NCBI GenBank assembly: GCA_019359325.1 | Contig: JAHHHN010000042.1 | Coordinates: 1-38,691, forward strand | DNA: 38,691 nt | Source of the DNA: Mojavia pulchra JT2-VF2 | GTDB taxonomy: Bacteria; Cyanobacteriota; Cyanobacteriia; Cyanobacteriales; Nostocaceae | Reading direction: 5' to 3' | Shown here: in pieces, positions 34,619 to 38,691 of the stretch | Layout of the letters: the number at the start of each line of letters is the position of its first letter | How positions within the stretch are numbered: position 1 is the stretch's first letter | Translations under genes and position numbers: made by a program | Notes under the pieces: generated by a model | Told to the model about the DNA's origin: nothing | Database searches by the model: none | The model's input: only the letters and a program-made list of their open reading frames with translations

Positions 34619-34736
34619 ATGCCTTACGTTAGTGTCGGTAAACAAAACTCTGGAAACATCGATAATTTATTACGAAGATTTCGGTCATACCGATCAAGTT
34701 AATCCTGTGCTGCTGGACTTTCTTGAAGGAAAATAA
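34619..34736 (+). pseudogene. Collapsed alpha/beta hydrolase (chloroperoxidase-like) gene
   Basis: ATG 34619 begins MPYVSVGKQNSGNID, the typical N-terminus of non-haem chloroperoxidase-like hydrolases. After one extra base near 34664 the frame continues IYYEDFGHTD and passes directly into VNPVLLDFLEGK-stop (34734-34736), which reads like the C-terminus of the same family. The ~230 residues in between, including the catalytic triad, are missing. Frameshift plus internal deletion make it a clear pseudogene. Confidence 0.65.
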
Positions 34737-35040
34737 TCAGCATTCCAAAGCCTACCCAAAATCAATGGTATCTGTTGCGATTAAACGGTGATCTAAACTG
34801 AATGGCACGCTTGAAAAGCGCTAACCTTTGATATTACTGGTTTTTGGGTGTAGGGAATTAAGAAGAGTAGAGCTATGTTTCACACTCGTCCGTTGAATGT
34901 TGCTTAACACTACAGTGTACCCCACACCTTACCCCCAACACCAGGGATCTTTTTGGTCATCTACGCCCAGGTTTCTCTTAAAGTTTTATTTCTGGGTTTG
35001 GCGATACAATGCTTTTGTCGATATCGCTCTTTATTAGTTA
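34737..35040. other. Gene-poor spacer
   Basis: About 300 bp of AT-rich sequence between the hydrolase pseudogene and the minus-strand frameshifted gene. I see no supported reading frame, RNA gene or clear terminator. Confidence 0.4.
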
Positions 35041-35711
35041 TTAAAACAGTGACAATTGCGACATCTTAGTATTACTTTCAGTTGAATTTGCTGTAACAGG
35101 GTATTTGTTGTTATTTGAAGACTTCTTACCCCATCCCTCCTTCGCCGCGTGTTTGACTACACGAGAACGGATATCAGCAGCCAGGGTTTCATAATCAGAG
35201 CGAATTTTGTCATACGAAGCCGGAGTTGTACCAATCTTCTCCCACAGGTTTTCGTAGTTGAAATTCTTGAAAGGTCTGTGCCTAACGAGGGCATCATAAC
35301 TTGCCCAGAGATAAACATCTGCCCATTGGGATGATAGCGGCACTTCAAAAGCAATTGGCATCATCAGTGCAACAACTTCGCTACTAGAGGCGAGTTTACC
35401 TACTTCTCCCTTGTCTATCTCTTGTAAAGCTGCATCTAATCTATCAACTGCGATCGCTTTTCCTACCCAAGTGGGAATTGACTGTTGCCAGCCGTTCTGG
35501 TGAGTGACAATTGGCCCGGCGATTATTGAACAATTTCACGACTTGCTCCTGCTAGATCGAGTAGGCTGGCTGTTACAGCTTTGTTAATCCCTTGGCTGGT
35601 TAGTAACTGAAGTATCTTTCTAGTGCTAGGGTTTAATATTTCGCTGGTTTTTTGGTTTTTACTGTTGCGGATGGTTTCTTCGACATCGAATAAACTGTGT
35701 TGCTGGTTCAT
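35041..35711 (-). pseudogene. Frameshifted gene of unknown function with clamp-binding-like motifs at both ends
   Basis: Two minus-strand frames belong together: 35711-35523 (MNQQHSLFDVEET to GASREIVQ-stop) and a second frame continuing IIAGPIVTHQNGWQQSIPTW, AIAVDRLDAALQEI and MMPIAFEVPLSSQWADVYLW to 35041. Restoring one A in the CAATAATC run joins them into ~223 residues. I do not recognise the family. The protein starts with QHSLF and ends exactly in QLSLF, matching the bacterial sliding-clamp motif QLxLF. Together with the delta-prime fragment upstream on the same strand (78 bp), this suggests a DNA-replication or repair role. The break may be a real mutation or a sequencing error. Confidence 0.55.
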
Positions 35712-35789
35712 ATCTTTTATGTGTAAACAAATACTGCCAGCTAGAAATACTTCTAACTGGCAGTGCTTTTTGATAATGAGTGGGTTTTG

Positions 35790-36434
35790 TTATGGCAGAA
35801 GTAGGCTATCCCAAACGCTTCTGGGCGTAACGTGATGCAGCAATTGCTGTCTTGCTTGAGTGAATTTAGCTAGTAGCTTAGTGCTTTTTAATTTCTGCCA
35901 CCAGTTGTATTGCAGGTAGGTAAGCAACCATAACTGCGTCTGGTGATTCCAGCTTGAGATGGAGTTACTCAAACTGAGTGCCCTGAGGATATCGTCAGGA
36001 GGTACTTCCAGTTGACTTGTGATTTCTTGTGAGATGGAAGCTAACATTTTAATATTGGCGATCGCTTGACCAGGACTGCCCGAACTGATAGCTAGTATTT
36101 TTTCTGTTGCCTCAATCTGTTGGTTTTTAAGAACAGAAATAACCTCCTCATCAGTTAACCTTTGGAAAGGTATGATTTGACACCTACTCTTGATAGTTGG
36201 TAATAGCTTTTGAGGATAGGATGATATCAGAATAAACGTTCCAGTTTTAGGTTCTTCCAGCGTCTTGAGAAGTTTGTTAGCGGCGGTAGGGTTGAGCATA
36301 TCTGCTTCGTGGATAATCACAACCTTTTGCTTGCCCTCGACTGCACTAGTTGAGAGAAATTCAATTACCTGGCGCACCTGTTCTACTCGGATAGCAGGGA
36401 CACTTTTCTGCTGGGAGGTGTTTTCGGTATAGGT
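35790..36434 (-). pseudogene. holB: DNA polymerase III subunit delta-prime, N-terminus lost at an IS
   Basis: The ~215 residues left carry clamp-loader features: VPAIRVEQVRQVIEFLSTSA, VVIIHEADMLNPTAANKLLK, TLEEPKTGTFILIS, LLPTIKSRCQIIPFQRL and SSGSPGQAIANI, followed by the helical C-terminal domain. The N-terminal third with Walker A and zinc site is missing: the frame runs into the terminal repeat of the IS4-type element at 36435, and only a chance TTG there could act as a start. The sequence beyond the IS is not delta-prime. Delta-prime is essential, so an intact copy should exist elsewhere; this may have been a plasmid or secondary paralogue. Confidence 0.75.
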
Positions 36435-36459
36435 CAATACGGTTCAGTTAAGGCTGAAA
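36435..36459 (+). repeat. Left terminal inverted repeat of the IS
   Basis: It begins CAATACGGTTCAGTTAAGG and pairs with the right end at about 37895-37919, with one internal mismatch (G/A) before the shared CTGAAA. Confidence 0.8.
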
Positions 36460-36495
36460 ATCATGTAAATTAAGCATTGTTCCCAAAGCTTAAAA

Positions 36496-37737
36496 TTGTG
36501 TGTGGTGCATCTTAAGGATTTCTCGTTGGTGTGTCCTGATATACAAAGTGCTGACCTACTTAAAGCAATCGAGACGGCGATTCCAGCTTTTGTCATTGAA
36601 CAGGCGATCGCTAATACCCAAACTCAAGAGGAGCGCAAGCGATTGCTACCAGCGCAATTAGTGGTAAGTCTGGTAATAGCAATGAGTTTTTGGTCTAAAG
36701 ACTCAATGCGGGATGTGCTAAAAAACCTAATAGATGGGATGTCAGAGGCGTGGGTAAAAGTTGGTAAATACTGGCGTGTGCCGTGTAAATCAGCTATTAC
36801 ACAAGCTCGGCAGCGATTAGGGGCAAGAGTGATGAGCGATTTATTTCATCAGTTGGTAAGACCAATGGCCACAACTGAAACCATGTTCGCCTTTTTAAAT
36901 GAGCTACGAATTGTAGTCATTGATGGTACTTGTTTTGATGTCCCAGACAGTGATGAAAATGCCAGAGTTTTTGGTCGTCCTGGTAGTCGTCCTGGGACAA
37001 AAGCCGCGTTCCCTAAAGTTAGACTAGTAATATTAGTAGAAGCAGGAACACATATAATATTTGATGCACTGATGTGTCCGTATCGCATTGGAGAGCGAGT
37101 ACGAGCATTAAGATTATTACGTTCGGTCACACCAGGAATGTTGTTGATGTGGGATAGAGGATTACATTCCTACGCAATGGTACAAGCAACAGTAACCAAG
37201 GGGTGCGATTATTTAGGCAGAATACCAGCCAATGTCAAATTCCTTGCCGAAAAAAACTTAGAAGACGGCTCTTATTTGTCATCGATTTATCCATCAGGAA
37301 AGCTACGAAAAAAAGGTAGTCAGCCAATACTTGTACGTATCATTGAGTATACAATTGAGCATCCTGACAATCCTACTGAACAACTGACATATCGCTTGAT
37401 TACTAGTTTATTAGATGAGAAATTTCCTGCCGAGTTGTTGGCGAGGGAATACCATCAGCGATGGGAAGTAGAAAACACCATTGATGAGTTGAAAATACAT
37501 CTTCTGGGGCGAAAAACTCATGTCCGTTCCCAAAAACCACGAGAGGTTGTGCAAGAGGTATATGCTTGGTTGCTGGGACATTGGACAGTACGAGTATTAA
37601 TGTTTCAAGCTGCAACCAGTGCTGGAGTTACTCCATTACGTCTTAGTTTTACAGGAACTTTACGAGTTATCCGTCGTGCTGTACCTAAGTTTCAACGTCT
37701 TAACTCTCAAGATTTGCCCCTTTTTTCGAGTGGTTGA
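36496..37737 (+). CDS. IS4-family DDE transposase
   Basis: A 413-residue transposase, apparently intact. After an N-terminal IS4-type domain, the catalytic acids are visible: first Asp in IVVIDGTCFDVPD, second Asp in MLLMWDRGLHSY, and the Glu within YHQRWEVENTIDELK, which fits the IS4 signature Y-(2)-R-(3)-E-(6)-K exactly. The frame opens at TTG 36496; GTG at 36502 or 36505 is an equally possible start. It cuts and pastes the element through the 25-bp terminal repeats. Confidence 0.9.
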   Translation: MCVVHLKDFSLVCPDIQSADLLKAIETAIPAFVIEQAIANTQTQEERKRLLPAQLVVSLVIAMSFWSKDSMRDVLKNLIDGMSEAWVKVGKYWRVPCKSAITQARQRLGARVMSDLFHQLVRPMATTETMFAFLNELRIVVIDGTCFDVPDSDENARVFGRPGSRPGTKAAFPKVRLVILVEAGTHIIFDALMCPYRIGERVRALRLLRSVTPGMLLMWDRGLHSYAMVQATVTKGCDYLGRIPANVKFLAEKNLEDGSYLSSIYPSGKLRKKGSQPILVRIIEYTIEHPDNPTEQLTYRLITSLLDEKFPAELLAREYHQRWEVENTIDELKIHLLGRKTHVRSQKPREVVQEVYAWLLGHWTVRVLMFQAATSAGVTPLRLSFTGTLRVIRRAVPKFQRLNSQDLPLFSSG

Positions 37738-37894
37738 CCATAGAGATTCTGGATACATTGTTACCTGAGCGGGTTCATCGGTGTAACCCCAGGGTTGTGA
37801 AAAAACCTGTATCAAAGTTTCGCTCAAAAAAACCAAGCCACAGAGGTACTGGACAGCGAGTTGAGCCTCCCAATTTCCATATCATCAATAATGC

Positions 37895-37919
37895 TTTCAG
37901 CTTTAACTGAACCGTATTG
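37895..37919 (-). repeat. Right terminal inverted repeat of the IS
   Basis: It reads TTTCAGCTTTAACTGAACCG then TATTG on the plus strand, complementary to the left end. The region between the transposase stop and this repeat contains no gene. Confidence 0.8.
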
Positions 37920-37968
37920 CGACAAGGAGCTAATAAAGATGTATTTCCATGATTCAAAATCTTTTTAA

Positions 37969-38520
37969 TTATTCATTGCCAGCAACACCATAAAATTGTA
38001 AACGAGCTGTCCCGATGATTGGGTTGTATGTTGACTGACCTGTTGAGATAGTCTGTACTTGGAATTGGTACACACCATCATAAAGAGGATTACGATGGGG
38101 TTTCAAGCCAATAGTGATTGTTTGACCGGGTGCGACTGGTTTATCAAAGGTGACAATGACAGATCGTGATTTATTTTCGCTATTTGCCAGGGTAATACCT
38201 AACTTTTGCCCCCGACGGGATAAATTAGCAGTATCAATATTCCCTTCAAAGGCGAAACTTTCTTGAGGATTGAAGCTAATAGCTTCTAAACCTTGTATTT
38301 GAGTCAAAGCTACTTGTTGCAATGAATCAGTAGCAGATGCTGGTACTGTTAGGGTGAAATAATAAGTTGCTTCCCAAGCACTTACTTCATTGTAATTGGT
38401 GATTGCAGACAACAAACGCGCTGGCTGTGCTGAGACGACTGCATAAGTTCCGGGAACGGACAATAAACACAGCCCTGTGCTAACAAGTAAAGTTTGACAC
38501 AAAGTCTTAATGCTATTCAT
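37969..38520 (-). CDS. DUF2808 family exported protein
   Basis: The 183-residue protein has an N-terminal signal (TLCQTLLVSTGLCLLSVPGT, then YAVVSAQ) and a beta-rich body: ATYYFTLTVPASATDSLQQV, ALTQIQGLEAISFNPQESFA, FEGN and VTFDKPVAPGQTITIGLKPH, followed by NPLYDGVYQFQV. This is the DUF2808 pattern, confined largely to cyanobacteria, of unknown function and probably periplasmic or surface-located. The gene is divergent from the IS and appears intact, ending 50 bp from the IS right end. The sequence beyond its start (38521-38691) shows no recognised gene. Confidence 0.82.
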   Translation of the reverse strand: MNSIKTLCQTLLVSTGLCLLSVPGTYAVVSAQPARLLSAITNYNEVSAWEATYYFTLTVPASATDSLQQVALTQIQGLEAISFNPQESFAFEGNIDTANLSRRGQKLGITLANSENKSRSVIVTFDKPVAPGQTITIGLKPHRNPLYDGVYQFQVQTISTGQSTYNPIIGTARLQFYGVAGNE

Positions 38521-38691
38521 GATTAGTTGAGAATGGATATTTTCGCTCTTGCTTTTATGTTGGTCAGTTCAAGGGGCGACAATCGCCTGTAAACCAAGCC
38601 AGCTAAAGGTTTTGGGCTTACAGACCCCTTAAAAAATTTGGGTGTTTATTGAGAATGAACTGTATAGGGATAGTAGACTTTTCTGTGGAGA

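Larger units (their letters stand above)
36435..37919 (+). mobile_element. IS4-family insertion sequence, 1485 bp
   Basis: The element is bounded by near-perfect ~25-bp inverted repeats: left CAATACGGTTCAGTTAAGG (from 36435) and right, read inward, CAATACGGTTCAGTTAAAG (ending 37919). Both continue with CTGAAA. It holds one transposase gene and ~180 bp of non-coding sequence at the right end. The flanks (ATAGGT on the left, CGACAA on the right) show no target duplication, which implies deletion or recombination after insertion, in agreement with the missing start of the delta-prime gene. Confidence 0.85.

Noticed and set aside
35520-35530. Programmed ribosomal frameshift in the clamp-motif gene
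   Set aside because: There is no canonical slippery heptamer or downstream structure; a one-base deletion explains it more simply.
37775-37957. 60-residue minus-strand frame across the IS right end
   Set aside because: It starts outside the element and runs through its terminal repeat; no homology is recognised and it does not extend the delta-prime gene.

Overview
The window looks like DNA from a filamentous, heterocyst-type cyanobacterium (Nostocales or close relatives). The reasons are frequent HIP1 octamers (GCGATCGC), an NB-ARC/WD40 protein, a 2009-residue Ser/Thr kinase-AAA-GAF-PAS-histidine kinase, DUF2721 and DUF2808 proteins, and an IS4-type element with long terminal repeats. All calls come from reading the sequence; no search was run.

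Layout. (1) 1-610 is gene debris: the C-terminal end of a lost short-chain dehydrogenase (SDR) and a transposase HTH remnant. (2) 611-5299 holds a transaldolase-like protein whose Schiff-base lysine is Arg, convergent with a STAND/NB-ARC protein carrying 14 WD40 repeats. (3) 5734-7400 has a cupin and a DszC/SfnB-type flavin monooxygenase. (4) 7683-14338 is a giant hybrid kinase overlapping its NarL/LuxR-type response regulator by 4 bp. (5) 14544-34560 is a long, one-directional run of small-molecule redox and detoxification genes: DsbA-like, two glyoxalase-fold (VOC) proteins, four NAD(P)-binding SDR/NmrA proteins, NIPSNAP, nitronate monooxygenase, glycosyltransferase, GMC oxidoreductase, DUF6130, nitrilase, DipZ/TlpA-like thioredoxin, peroxiredoxin-like protein, two alpha/beta hydrolases of epoxide-hydrolase type, and a mercuric-reductase-like flavoprotein. 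From about 23.4 to 33.1 kb the coding sequence looks richer in GC, suggesting acquired genes. (6) 34.6-38.7 kb is another scarred zone: a collapsed hydrolase pseudogene, a frameshifted gene with sliding-clamp-like motifs, a DNA polymerase III delta-prime gene cut by an IS4-family element, and a DUF2808 protein.

The most interesting structure is not any single enzyme but how the island seems to be assembled. A roughly 110-bp leader ('leader A') recurs five times (5485, 15160, 18064, 23173, 25113) in front of unrelated genes, and three copies end with a ribosome-binding site at a start codon. One copy is split by a 96-bp element that can fold as a compact four-way junction and is flanked by a 5-bp GCGAT duplication at a HIP1 site. 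A related export-signal module, two copies of which carry HIP1 at the Ala-Ile-Ala cleavage region, is attached to unrelated mature proteins. Short tails of vanished genes lie between the surviving ones. Together these suggest a cassette-like catabolic/stress island in which leaders, signal peptides and enzyme bodies have been shuffled. How it is regulated is unknown; the kinase/response-regulator pair is a candidate only by position.
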